Shown one piece after another: positions 43,276 to 54,899 of a DNA stretch of 64,000 nucleotides; within the stretch, counting starts at the first letter, position 1, and every line of letters begins with the position of its first letter. A program made the position numbers and the translations under genes. The DNA comes from Bathynomus jamesi (taxonomy: Eukaryota > Arthropoda > Malacostraca > Isopoda > Cirolanidae). The stretch lies in assembly GCA_023014485.1 (NCBI GenBank), contig JAJOZX010000088.1:1595001-1659000 (forward strand). The letters are read 5' to 3'. A model generated the notes under the pieces. The model did not search any database, was not told the origin of the DNA, and was given only the letters and a program-made list of their open reading frames with translations.

Positions 43276-43329
43276 ACGGGTGTGTAAGTACCAAAACGAG
43301 GTATACACTGTGCCAACTGGCTGATAGTG

Positions 43330-43640
43330 CCTGGAGGCACTGGCTGATTAGGAGCCTATAAGAGAACGTCCGCTCGGCTGAAGTCTTAATATGTGCTTGG
43401 CTCCTGTCAAGCGAACACCTCTCTTCATCTCTCTCCTTCTCTCTCTCTCTCTCCCTCTTTCTCTTCGGGGATAACGCCACCTCCAAACTGCATAACCCTT
43501 GTTGCTCTTGCAACAACCCCCTCCCCCTTTGGTGGGTTGGCACTGACACTGGTGCCAGGGGTTTGGCACTCTTGCAACATTGATCAACATTTTCAATTGC
43601 ATTGCACTCTCTCTCCTTTTGCGCCCACACTACTCCATTT
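43330..43640 (-). repeat. Interspersed repeat, inverted copy of 14590-14904
   Basis: Reverse complement of the ATGCAACAAAGG family, with an expanded CT-rich tract and a small insertion near 43540. Confidence 0.7.
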
Positions 43641-43938
43641 CAGTACCAGAATTGGGAGCAGTAATATCATAAAGTTGGATGAAGCTGAATCGTTTAATAC
43701 CTAATAAAAAAGATCGCAAAAGTTTAATAAGTAAATTAAATTAAAGCATTATTTCCTTTTTAATTTCGTTATTTATTCATTATAAAATAATTTCACTATC
43801 TATTAAAATTTGATTCTTTGGTACCTGTTAAAAAGAGTAAAAAAAAAAATGAAAAAAGTATTATATCATGAAGGTAATATAACCTTGCAAGAAAATGTTA
43901 AATTCATTTAGTTATTGTTAAGAAAGAAGGATGTTATG
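43641..43938. other. AT-rich, nothing recognised
   Basis: No coding frame, RNA or repeat recognised. Confidence 0.6.
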
Positions 43939-44460
43939 AGAAAATTTTGAAGGGTAATTAAATCACAACTTACAGTGATTTACAGTTATAATAAGGTGAC
44001 AGGTGATGCGTATGGTCTAGTTCATAGCAAACAAATAGAAATAAAGCAGAAATTCTGTAATAATAAATACGAGTAATTTGTGTGGTTGAAGATTTAATGA
44101 CATGCAGGTCGGCGCAAAAGTGGCGCACCAACGGTAAATTATAGTAAAATGCAAAACTCCCGCGCTACAGGGCAAATTACAATCATTCAGTCGTCAAGTT
44201 AATGGTCACTCACAGTTCGAATAATGACTGCAATTGACCCTATGGTCAGCGACTTTTGCGCCACCCCGTATTGTTTTTATGCAGGAAGGAGGGGCCAAGG
44301 GAAAATTCCCGCAAGAGCGCCCCTCCCATAGAAGAAGAAAAGAGCCAAACTCAACGTCCGGGGTTTTCGAGATGCCTAGACACTCTGCGTTTGATAAATG
44401 GGAGGTCATAGACAGGAGGAAAGGTGGATTGAAGAAAATTGTTTCAGAGTTGACCGGTTG
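43939..44460. repeat. Repeat block shared with 56347-56880
   Basis: Shared segments include AATTAAATCACAACTTACAG, a mariner-type MITE (44106-44273), and TCCGGGGTTTTCGAGATGCC. The last part looks like LINE-linked sequence; both copies lie beside LINE remnants. Confidence 0.8.
44106..44273. mobile_element. Mariner-type MITE
   Basis: The ends AGGTCGGCGCAAAAGTGGCG and, in complement, ACGGGGTGGCGCAAAAGTCG enclose ~120 non-coding bp. Second copy at 56519-56692. Confidence 0.65.
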
Positions 44461-44498
44461 AGTAGATGAAAGACTGAAAATACCGATTAACCCTTGCA

Positions 44499-45590
44499 TT
44501 AGATAGTTGGACAGAAAAGGAATGAGAAAGTGTAGAAAAGTCTGGTACTGTGTGCTCTCCTTAAAGAAGGAGGCATGCAGTTAGAGAGTTCAGAAGAGTA
44601 ATGTCCGTTATGATAGCGATAGTAAAGAGAGAGTGAGGCAACATTGCGGCGAAGAGAGAGAGATTGAAGACAATCGGTAAGAGGCGTGGAATTGATGAGA
44701 CGAAACGCCTTTGATTCCACCCAGTCAAGTACGGCTGTGTGGGTTGAACCATCCAACACATGAGAAGCATACTCCACACAGGGGCGAACAAAACCCTTGT
44801 ACAGAGACAGCAACTGAGTGGCGGTGAAGAAACCGCGGAGGAGGTACAGTACACCTAAACTCTTAGAAGCTGTTTTAGAAAGAGAATATATGTGATCTTT
44901 CCAGGAAAGATCACGAGAAAAGGAAACGCCAAGAATGTTAAGAGAAGAGGAAGGATTGACTTGTGTGTTGTTGAAGGTAAGGGGATAGTCGTGTGGAAGA
45001 GTGTGACGAGTAGACAGATGGAGGAACTAAGTTTTTGAGGCATTGAAAGCTACAAGGTTTTTTCTGCCCCAATCAGATATAACAGAGATCAGAAGCAGTG
45101 GCGTACATAACGGGGAGGGGGCATAGGCCCCCCATTGTAAAAATTATTACTACCCTCATTAAAGATATTTGAAAAAGAAATTTAAAAAAATCGATAACTT
45201 TGCAACATTCACCACAAAAAAATTTTGATGTCATGGAATTTCAGCTATTTCATGGTTACCAGGACATGTTATTAACTCAAAACTCAAAATCAATTTTGGC
45301 TGGCTTAGGAACGTTTATATATGTCTTTATACGACGATTAATTTGTGCAAATTTAATTCTTTGCCCATAAATTGGAAATAAAATACAACTGAAGCCTTCC
45401 AAGATGCATTTCATTTTGATTCGAAATCAATCATCATCAATTTTGAGCTCACACACACACACACACACACACACACAATATATATTATATATATGATACA
45501 CACAGACCGTGCATGGAACACCTGATCTCTGATCAAAGGCGTACACAGCATTTCTTGAAGAGGGAGGACATATATATATATATATATATA

Positions 45591-45635
<45 letters not shown>

Positions 45636-48000
45636 TAATATATATATATATATATGTCTATATTGTGTGTGTGTGTGTGTGTGTGTGTCCCCCTCTTCAA
45701 GAAATGCTGTGTACACCTGATCAGAGATCAGGTGTCCCATAAACGTCCAACGTGAATCATGAAGCGACTACTGTGAGGGACACTTTGGGAAGCGGGTGGA
45801 GAAGTGAAGAGTGGAATCATCGTCAAAGGAGTGAATAGGACAGGAAGTGCGAATTAAAAGATTATTAATAGATAAAAGGAAAAAGAGTGGGTGACAGGAC
45901 AGAACCATGAGGAACACCACTTTTAATAGCTTTAGGAGAAGAACAGTGACCATCTGCAATTGCAACTATAGATCGGCCAGAAAGGAAATTAGAAAAGGAA
46001 CAGATAGAAGGATAGAAACAGAAGGAGGGCAGTTTTGAAACTAAAGATTTGTGCCACACTCTATCAAAAGTTTCGATATGTCTAGAGCAATAGCAAAAGT
46101 TTCACCAAAATCCCGAAAGGAGGATGACCAACAGTCAGAAAGATATGCAAGAAGATCGCCAGTAGAGCGTCCCTTGCGGAATCCATACTGACGATCTGAA
46201 AGAATATTGTGAGAAGAAAGGTGTTTAAGAATCTTCGTATTAAGGATAGATTAAGAAACTTTGGAAAGCAAGAAATCAAAGCAATTGGACGATAATTGGA
46301 GGGTTGAGAGTAGTCATCCTTCTTTGGGACAGGCTGAATGAAAGGGACCTTCCAGCAGGAAGGAAAAGTACCAGATGAGAGACAAAGATGAAAGAGTTTG
46401 CCGAGGCAGGGTGTCAGCACAGAAGCACAGTTCTTAAGAACAACAGGAGGAACACCATCAGGACCATACGCCTTCTTAGAGTTGAGCCCAGATAGGACAG
46501 AAAAAAAAACATCTTTAGAAGAGATTCTAATTTCAGACATAATAAAGTCAGAGGGGAGAGGAGATGGAGGAACACCACCGGAATCGTCCAAGGTTGAATT
46601 GTAAGCGAAAGTTTGGTGAAGGGTTGAGCTTTGTCAGGAGAAGAAACGGCAACTGTACGGTCGGAATGGAAAAGAGGGGAAAAAAGAGGAAGTAAAGTTG
46701 TTGGAAAAGTTCTTAGCTAGATGCCAGAAAGAGCGAGAAGAATTAGAATTGGATAGATTTTCACATTTTTGTCGGATGAAGGAATTTTTGGCGAGTCGAA
46801 GAACAGATTTTGCACCATTCCGAGCAGAAATATAAGCGGAGTGAGAGTCAGGAGTTGGATAGCGACGGTACTTTCTGAAAGCTTCCTCTCCGTTGCGGAT
46901 AGCATTAGAACAAGTAAAGTTAAACCAATTTTTTTTTGCATTAGTAGTAGGAATAGAATATGGAATGTACACCTCCATGCCCGAGAGAATCACCTCCATG
47001 ATGCGCTCAGCACACCCAGAAGGGCCCCGGCCATGGAAGCAGTAATCATTCCATTGGAAATTAGAGAAGTACTGCTTAAGGGCCTCCCAATCAGCGTCGC
47101 CGAAGTGCCAAAGGCGCATCCTCTTGGTAGGATCCAAAGGCCGAATTGGAGCGATAGGACAGGAAACAGATACAAGAGCGTGATCATAGGAATGGAACGG
47201 AGAGAAAAGTTTGACAGAGTAAGAAGAAGGATGAGAGGGAAGAAATAAATCCAGAATGTTGGGCCTATCTCCAAGGCGATCGGGGATACGAGTAGGGTTC
47301 TATACAATCTGCTCAAGGTCATTTAGGAGAGAAAAGTTGCAAGCTGGTTCATCAGGGATGTCAGTGAAATGGGAGGAAAGCCAAAGGTGGTAGTGAACAT
47401 TGAAATCTCCTAAAATGGAGATTTCAGCAAAGGGAGAGCGGGAAAGAATGTATTTTAATTTGGAAGTGAGGTAATCAAAGAATTTTGGATACTCAGTAAA
47501 ATTAGGAGAAATGTAGACAGCTCAGATGTATTTAGCTTGAGATTGGCATGTAAGTCGGAGCCAGACGGTATAGAATTCGGAAGATTCGAGTTCGGGAATA
47601 CGAGAACAAGTTAGGTCATTGCGTACATATACGCAACATCTACCTTTGGAGTGAAATTGAGTACAGAGAAAGTAAGAGGGTGCAGAAAAGGGGATGCTGT
47701 CAGTCGTCCCTGACACCTGAATTTCAGTGAGAAAAAGAAGATGAGGTTTAGAGGAGGAGAGGTGGTGCTCTACAGATTGAAAATTTGAGAAAAGGCCACG
47801 AATGTTGCAGAAGTTTATGAAAGGTGAATCAGACAGAGGTCCAGAACATCTCGAATGGGCGGTAGCAGGTCCACCCCGCTGCCCGCGTCTGCGTTCCCGT
47901 TATCGGCACGGGGGGAGCTAGAAGTGGTGACATTTATGGTCCCCTCCCCACGTGACTCCGAAGCTCTTGACATTGATGCCATTTTTTTTTTTATTTTGAA
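44499..48000 (-). pseudogene. APE-type non-LTR retrotransposon (LINE), decayed
   Basis: Minus strand from ~48000: endonuclease domain ([48 protein letters not shown]) down to ~47140. A linker follows ([20 protein letters not shown]), then the reverse transcriptase (KKAYGPDGVPPVVLKN, YSQPSNYRPIALIS, SGVPHGSVLSPTLF). The catalytic YADD is changed to FDDD near 45815. After an insertion (45093-45735) come SDWGRKNLVAFNASKT and the C-terminal LLSLYKGFVRPCVEYASHVL, ending at 44499. Several stops and shifts. The clade looks jockey/CR1-like, and the sequence resembles LINEs abundant in decapods (from memory). Confidence 0.85.
45093..45735. mobile_element. Insertion in the LINE with inverted CTGATC arms and CA/TA/TG arrays
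   Basis: The insertion separates adjacent parts of the LINE RT. It contains inverted copies of ACCTGATCTCTGATCA and GTACACAGCATTTCTTGAAG (45522-45568 and 45688-45740) around (TA)n. A (CA)n lies at 45452-45478 and a (TG)n at 45665-45690. The right boundary lies near CTGATC repeats. Its class is not determined. Confidence 0.55.
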
Positions 48001-48226
48001 AAGATTATGTAGTGTGCAAGATGCATGTATATGTAGTGAGAAATAGGGAGAGAAGTTTGTGTTTGAGAGCATGCTGAACTTCTCACAGGGTAGATGAGAC
48101 ACGGAAAAAGATCAGCTTAGGGGGACAATGACAGGAGAAGCGGAAGCTCCAGCACTTCCTCTCTTCTGTCTAACGTCCCTCCCGGAGTACTTGCCTGGTC
48201 GATTGGTGTCTACAATCTCCTCCTTG

Positions 48227-48269
<43 letters not shown>

Positions 48270-48280
<11 letters not shown>

Positions 48281-48458
48281 AACGACGCTTGTGTAGAAGA
48301 GCGTTCCGCACAAGATGAGGAGGGAGAATGAACAAGTGAAAAATGAGGTACCACCGGGAATCGAACCCAGGATCATCCCTCCTCATCTTATGCGGAACGC
48401 TCTTCTACACAAGCGTCGTTCTTTACATTAATTATACTGTGTGTTGTTTGCAGTTAAA

Positions 48459-48465
<7 letters not shown>
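48270..48465. repeat. Inverted pair of truncated tRNA-like units
   Basis: AACGACGCTTGTGTAGAAGA with CACAAGATGAGGAGGGA on the left and its complement at 48372-48425. Between them lies a truncated minus-strand tRNA-like segment (GGTACCACCGGGAATCGAAC). Diverged member of the 266-bp family, flanked by (TA)n. Confidence 0.75.
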
Positions 48466-48534
<69 letters not shown>

Positions 48535-48839
48535 AGCGGCCGAAAAATCGGCCTACTGGAATATCGTGAAAAACAAAAAAGTGGGCAAGCTTCTGTTTAT
48601 AAAAGTTTTAAAATTTGAAAATATAGTCTATGAGGCAACCAAATAACGAGACAAAACGTCAGCTGCGAACACTCTAGCTGTAACGAATTTTCGACTTCTT
48701 TTAAGAATTCAACAGTCTGACATTCAGTTGCTCTTAGACTGCTAGTGGCACTTTTTTATTCCACTAGTGGGAGTAGGCATTTGCGTTTAGTAACAGATCG
48801 ATTTCTAATACTTTTGGGTTTCAGAATTGGACATTTACA

Positions 48840-49268
48840 ATGGATTTGAGTGCCGTGAACGTCGCAAGAGTCGTCGCCCTAATTGAAGATGGTCGGAGCC
48901 AGCGCTACGTCGCCGATGCGCTAGGAATTCCAAGAACAACGGTTCGACGTCTCTACCAACGTTATGTAGAGACAGGAGAGTGCACCAGAAGACCAGGATC
49001 TGGAAGATCGCGCTGCACATCTGCCCGTAACGATTGTTTCATCGTCTTAAGTGTTTTGCGAGATCGTCGCTTGACTGCCACAAACGTCCACAATGAGATG
49101 GAAAGGTCTCGAGACGTCAGTGTATCGGAGCGAACCGTTAGAAGGAGACTTGTGGAAAGTGGCTTACATGCTAGACGTCCAGCAATGGGCCCGGAATTGC
49201 TTCCACACTACCGCAATGCTCGTCTTGCTTTCGCTTGTGGGCACGTCAATTGGACTATGGTCCAATAG
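48840..49268 (+). pseudogene. Tc1-like transposase N-terminal half (left arm)
   Basis: MDLSAVNVARVVALIEDGRS and RYVADALGIPRTTVRRLYQR form the first helix-turn-helix, and SVSERTVRRRLVESGLHA the second. A stop at 49266 is followed, one frame over, by MFTDESRFNLRTSDGRERVW with the first catalytic Asp. The remaining catalytic residues are missing. Confidence 0.85.
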
Positions 49269-49439
49269 GGACGAGTATGTTCACGGACGAATCAAGATTT
49301 AATCTTCGAACATCCGATGGACGGGAAAGAGTGTGGAGAAGAGCAGAAGAAAGATTCACCCCGTGCACTTTTACGGAGAGGGTTGCTTTTGGGGAAGTCC
49401 AATTGACATGCTCACGAGCGAAAGCAAGACGAGCATTGC

Positions 49440-49754
49440 GGTAACGGTTCGCTCCGATACACTGACGTCTCGAGACCTTTCCAGTTCATTGTGGACGTTT
49501 GTGGCAGTCAAGCGATGATCTCGCAAAACACTCAAGACGATGAAATGATTGTCACGGGCAGGTGTGCAGCGCGATCTTCCAGATCCTGGTCTTCTGGTGT
49601 ACTCTCCTGTCTCCACATAACGTTGGTAGAAACGTCGAACCGTTGTTCTTGGAATTCCTAGCGCATCGGCGACGCAACGCTGCCTCCGACCATCTTCAAT
49701 TGGGGCGACGATCTTGCGACGTTCACAGCACTCAAATCCATTGTACATGTCCAA
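49440..49754 (-). pseudogene. Tc1-like transposase N-terminal part (inverted right arm)
   Basis: Minus strand repeats the same N-terminal domain (DALGIPRTTVRRFYQRYVET) with a few substitutions, then runs back into left-arm sequence. Its initiator region differs (MDMYNGFECCER). Confidence 0.8.
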
Positions 49755-50051
49755 TTCTGAAACCCAAAAGTATTAGAAGTCTATCTGTTACTAAACGCAA
49801 ATGCCTACTCCCACTAGTGGAAGAAAAAAGTGCCACTAGCAGTCTAAGAGCAACTGAATGTCAGACTGTTGAATTCTTAAAAGAAGTCGAAAATTCGTTA
49901 CAGCTAGAGTGTTCGCAGCTGACGTTTTGTCTCGTTATTTGGTTGCCTCATAGACTATATTTTCGAATTTTAAAACTTTTATAAACAGAAGCTTGCCCAC
50001 TTTTTTGCTTTTCACGATATTCCAGTAGGCCGATTTTTCTGCCGCTCAGTG

Positions 50052-51002
50052 TATATAATGTATATCATGAAGATTCAAATGTTTGGAAAGACACTTACAC
50101 TAAACTATGGTTTCAAACGCCATAGAATTAACAAATATAAATTAATACATATAAAACACAATGTCTAAAAGACATGATTGTAAGTGTAACTTCTATGAAG
50201 TTACAAAGTTTGTCATTGTCTTAATGACAAACGAAGAACGAGGAAAATTTCTTATATTAAATTTGTAATAAAAAGTATTAGGAATGATCATATAATTTTC
50301 ATAAATGTAAGGGATTTCATACTCGTATATCATGCAATAATACAGATTTCTATAATATATAAAATATAGAGGAATATAAAATGTGTTTCTGCTATGAGAA
50401 ATTTAACAAATTATGCCTAAATGTAGGTCATACCATGAAGAGGTCCTAAGGTTTAATCCCAGTCCCCCAAAAGATTTCAAGTCGGAGTACCACTATACCA
50501 TAAATCGGCAATATTTTCAGTCATTTAGTCTTCCGGGTTGGAACTCAAACCCTCAACCCTCGCATTTACAACCAATGACCATATCCAGTAAACTACTTTA
50601 AAAGCAGCTATAAAATAACAATGAATTACTTGATCTGTAAATTTGGAAATCTTTAGCATAGATACAGTTAAAGGCAATAATTAAAGAAAATCTTGTTCGG
50701 TGTTTCTATATACGAGTGAGTTTATGCATATAACTTTGCACATAAAGAAAATTAATACAAATTTTGCTGTTATTATTATTTCCCTTTATGCATTTGAAAT
50801 CCTGCTCCTTCGTGCTTCCTCGAACATCTATTTCTGATTATGTAATGTATTTTTTAAGAATACACACGCAGGCAGAGCAATGCAACAAATGAAAATTTTA
50901 CTGTTTGGTTATAATCACTGTAATTTCTTCAGGCCAAAGGGAAAAGTTAGGGTGATTATAACAAAACGTCGGTTTTTCATTTGTTTCATTTTCCTGCACG
51001 AG

Positions 51003-51004
<2 letters not shown>
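50052..51004. other. AT-rich stretch, nothing coding
   Basis: No supported gene. 50437-50600 has weakly tRNA-like phrases (GGTTGGAACTCAAACCCTC), but the boxes do not fold convincingly. Confidence 0.5.
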
Positions 51005-51054
<50 letters not shown>

Positions 51055-51087
51055 AATAAAACCACGAAGGAAAGGAAACACAAAATG

Positions 51088-51127
51088 GTGCTCAAGCGCT
51101 TTCGTCTAATGACATCCTCAGGAACAC
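51088..51127 (-). ncRNA. Hammerhead ribozyme motif (inverted terminus)
   Basis: All core and stem positions match the copy at 42027. Confidence 0.65.
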
Positions 51128-51250
51128 TGAAGTATATAAAAAGGTTAAGCCTATATATAGGTTACAGAAAGAAAAAAAGAAAAAATAAATAACATACATA
51201 CACACAAGCACACATATATATATATATATATACATATCTATATATACAAA

Positions 51251-51281
<31 letters not shown>

Positions 51282-51633
51282 CAATAAACAGAGAAGTAAA
51301 AATAATAAAAAATTAAAAATTAAAACCTTAAAGGATTACCAATGAGGCGTACAGATTGTAAGAAAAAATATCGATTTTTAGCACAAGATCAAATGGATTA
51401 TAAAAATACAAATTTATACTGGAACTCTGCCGGGTTTTAGCACAATGCTGCCTATGGTCAGGTTTCGATATATATAAAAAAAAAAAAATAAAAAAAAAAA
51501 ATAAAATGCAAATTAAAAGTTAATCGATTTTTAGCACAAGATCAAATGGATTATAAAAATACAAATTTATACTAGAACTCTGTCCTGGTTTTAACATATT
51601 GCTGCCTATGGTCAGGTTTCGATATATATTTAT

Positions 51634-52619
51634 ATGGAGTTTTTCGAAATTACCTATATTCCGAGAATCCTGGGGGTTGGCATCCCTTGGTTGCGGTACG
51701 TCGACGATATTTTGTGTATCTGGCCCATGAATCGTGACCTGGATAGCTTCCTCCTTCAGTTAAATGATCAAGTCCCCTCCATTAAGTTTACTTTAGAAGT
51801 TGAGCAAGACAATTCAATCCCATTTTTGGATGTGCGTGTACATAGGGAAAGCCCAGGTTTTAAGTTTAGTATCTATCGGAAAACGACAAACATTTGTCCT
51901 ACGTACACTTTTACTCGGGACATGATACCCCCATTAAGAAGGCCATATTTTCATCAATGTTTCTCCGCGCCCTTAGGATCGCCAGTCCGGAATACATCGA
52001 TGCCGAATTGGAAAAAATCAACGGTATTGGAAGTGATTTGTGTTATCCATCTGCGTTTATGGAATCTTGTCTCAACAAGGCAAAACGAACTTTCTATCGT
52101 GTCAATAATAACACTCGTACTTTGTCAAAAATATTTTAGTACTTCCATTTTTCCCGGGCTTTTTAGGCATTGCTAATGTACTTAAACTTTTGGATATTAA
52201 TGTAGTATTTTCATATAACAATATTGTGAAAAATATCATAGTAAAAAATAGCCCTACCAATAATTCAGGCATTATCTATAAAATTGGTTGTAAACAATGT
52301 GATTCCTTTTACATAGGTCAGACGGGAAAGGATTTGCACACACGTATAAAACAGCATCAATATTCCGTTAGAACAGGACAGTTGTCCAGTGCCCTTTTTG
52401 TCCATTTGTCAGAGTTAGCCCACTGTATTGATTGGAATAATGCTTCAGTTTTATTCCATCAAGCAAACATTGTTTAATAGAAATATTCTTGAGTCTGCCA
52501 TTATCCAACTTTCAAATAACTTCAACATAAGCAAAGGTCTTTTTCAACTCGATCCTGTTATGTTGAATTCCTTTAAAGCAGATTTAGATAAGAAGTGTAA
52601 AACATTAAATCTTTGGTAA
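51634..52619 (+). pseudogene. Penelope RT/GIY-YIG gene, three indels
   Basis: Starts within the RT (MEFFEITYIPRILGVGIPWL) and retains RYVDDILC and the GIY-YIG region (GIIYKIGCKQC, FYIGQTGKDLH). It is ~95% like element 1 by eye. Single-base lesions near 51890, 52132 and 52472 split it into four frames. It lacks the N-terminal half of the RT. Confidence 0.9.
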
Positions 52620-53018
52620 ACTTGTCTTCTACTTTATTAACTTTTAATTTGCATTTTATTTTTTTTATATATATCGAAACCTGACCATAGGCAGCAATAT
52701 GTTAAAACCCGGACAGAGTTCTAGTATAAATTTGTATTTTTATAATCCATTTGATCTTGTGCTAAAAATCGATTAACTTTTAATTTGCATTTTATTTTTT
52801 ATTTTTTTATTTTATTTTTTTTTTATATATATCGAAACCTGACCATAGGCAGCATTGTGCTAAAACCCGGCAGAGTTCCAGTATAAATTTGTATTTTTAT
52901 AATCCATTTGATCTTGTGCTAAAAATCGATATTTTTTCTTACAATCTGTACGCCTCATTGGTAATCCTTTAAGGTTTTAATTTTTAATTTTTTATTATTT
53001 TCACTTCTCTGTTTATTG

Positions 53019-53051
<33 letters not shown>

Positions 53052-53173
53052 TTGTATATATAGATATGTATGTATATATATATATATGTGTGCTTGTGTG
53101 TATGTATGTTATTTATTTTTTCTTTTTTTCTTTCTGTAACCTATATATAGGCTTAACCTTTTTATATACTTCA

Positions 53174-53213
53174 GTGTTCCTGAGGATGTCATTAGACGAA
53201 AGCGCTTGAGCAC
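53174..53213 (+). ncRNA. Hammerhead ribozyme motif in Penelope element 2
   Basis: Identical to the motif at 42027-42066 in stems I-III and core. Confidence 0.7.
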
Positions 53214-53286
53214 CATTTTGTGTTTCCTTTCCTTCGTGGTTTTATTCATCATAAATATTTTTCACGTGTTACCTTCGTGAAATAAT

Positions 53287-53350
<64 letters not shown>

Positions 53351-53352
<2 letters not shown>

Positions 53353-53463
53353 TGAGTCAAAAGTCTGGAAACATAGGAAATATGCTTTTCAATGCAAATA
53401 TATATGTATATTTGCATTGAAAAGCATAGCTCCAATGTTTCCAGACTTTTGACTCAGCCTGTG
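53351..53463. mobile_element. Short palindromic mariner-type MITE
   Basis: TGAGTCAAAAGTCTGGAAAC and its complement are separated by a second palindrome (GCTTTTCAATGCAAATATA). About 110 bp, non-coding, in TA/TG repeats. Confidence 0.75.
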
Positions 53464-53504
53464 TGTGTGTGTGTGTGTATGTGGTGTGTGTGTGTGTGTT
53501 TTAC

Positions 53505-53645
53505 GGGGATTCTCTGTAACTAGGGATTTCATGTAAGGTTAAGTCGTTATATTTTCGTTAAAACTAACCGAAGTATGACGACTTAACCTTACATGAAATC
53601 CATGAACATTTAGGGATTTCATGAAATCCCTAGTTGCACAAATTC
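53505..53645. repeat. Palindromic repeat, TAACC-core family (copy 2)
   Basis: The arms contain GGATTTCATGTAAGGTTAAG and ATATTTTCGTTAAAACTAAC. The outermost copy of AACTAGGGATTTCATG is also inverted at 53615-53633. Confidence 0.65.
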
Positions 53646-53650
53646 CCTCT

Positions 53651-53695
<45 letters not shown>

Positions 53696-53734
53696 TATAT
53701 ATATATATATTGTGTGTGTGTGTGCGTGTGTGGG

Positions 53735-53754
<20 letters not shown>

Positions 53755-53765
<11 letters not shown>

Positions 53766-53980
53766 TTCTTTGGACCTTTTCCAGTTTGTGTACCGTTTTT
53801 CATATAATTTATTTTTGAGAATATTTTTGTTAAAACTAACGAAAATATCACGACTTAACCTAACCAATTATAATTGGTTAGGTTAAGGTGTGATATTTTC
53901 GTTAGTTTTAACAAAAATATTCTCAAAAATAAATTATATGAAAAACGGTACACAAACTGGAAAAGGTCCGATTCTTTTAT
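53755..53980. repeat. Palindromic repeat, TAACC-core family (copy 3)
   Basis: Near-perfect inverted arms of ~110 bp: TTTGGACCTTTTCCAGTTTG outward and CTAACGAAAATATCACGAC inward, meeting at AACCAATTATAATTGGTT. It follows a (GA)n tract. Confidence 0.85.
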
Positions 53981-54899
53981 TATGCCACACTTTCAAAAAT
54001 TAATTAAAAAGTCAGTATGTTAAATTTTAATCTGTGAATTAGGCAAACTTTATCTCTACGCATGGGAGAATTTTACGTTTTTTTTTTTTTCAGTTGTTCG
54101 AGGCTAGGCTAGACTAGACTATACTATTCGTTGGAGTGTTGAAAGAAGGAAACACTGAAAGGCGAGTAGCGAAGTTAATCTTCATATTTTACTGCATGAA
54201 ACTTCGAACTGTACGGTAGAACCTACTTAAGTTACTCCTGTCGGGAACAAACAAAAGTGGTCACTTTAGGAAGGTTGTCACTTTTGGAAAAAAATCGTAT
54301 TTTTTCCAAAGAGAGCTAGAGCTGATAGTTGTGTGATAGCGTTGTGTAATATAATTGTGTGATACTTGTGTGATAAAGAGAGAGAGCTGTGACAGCGAGT
54401 CAGAAGAGATGATCTTATTTGAGCTCCCTCGTTATTTTTCTAGTTGAATATATCTACTCAGCCCGTGGGAAATAGGGCCTGCTATCATTATGAACTTAAG
54501 CCAGTAAAATCAATTTAATTTTTCCCTATGGCCCTAGGGCCTAGGCCATATTCCCATTTCGTTAGGCCTATTTCATTTTCCGACTAAGCGACTAAGACCT
54601 ATGCCACCTTTATAGCATTATATAATGTAAGTGTAATTTAGCCTGTGAATGAAACTTAACATTCGGAGTCACCGGGGGGAGGTACATCACCCCAGGAGAA
54701 GGATATCAAGACGAAGGAATACCGATACAAGATAGTAACTTCATGAATAAAAACGAAAGTACACCAAAAACTAAAAAAAAAAACACTGAGTAGGGAAGAA
54801 GTAGTGGGGAAACAAAAACGAAAGATTAAATCGCACAAATTTCAAAAGGGTGTCTGAAAACGTGAAAAAATCCAAAAGACGAACCATCTGTCAATATTA

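Larger units (their letters stand above)
48532..50051. mobile_element. Tc1-derived foldback element
   Basis: The ends are TGAGCGGC.GAAAAATCGGCC on both strands. The arms 48532-49150 and 49440-50051 are inverted copies, including the transposase N-terminal coding region. The left arm continues into the start of the catalytic domain before meeting the inverted copy near 49430. The downstream half of the transposase is absent. Confidence 0.88.
51051..53300 (+). mobile_element. Penelope-like element 2 with inverted terminal copies
   Basis: 51051-51470 is the reverse complement of 52830-53250 (UTR, hammerhead and tail). Between them is a 5'-truncated RT/GIY-YIG gene in plus orientation, beginning abruptly at 51630. 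Such partial inverted termini are characteristic of Penelope-like elements. The 3' UTR itself holds a ~110-bp direct duplication (52660-52770, 52825-52930). Confidence 0.88.

Noticed and set aside
42923..43308. Ser/Leu- or Arg/Glu-rich frames on both strands
   Set aside because: They come from a (GA)n tract; no conserved sequence.
50437..50600. tRNA-derived SINE
   Set aside because: B-box-like GGTTGGAACTC is poor, and no A box or stem pairing is convincing.
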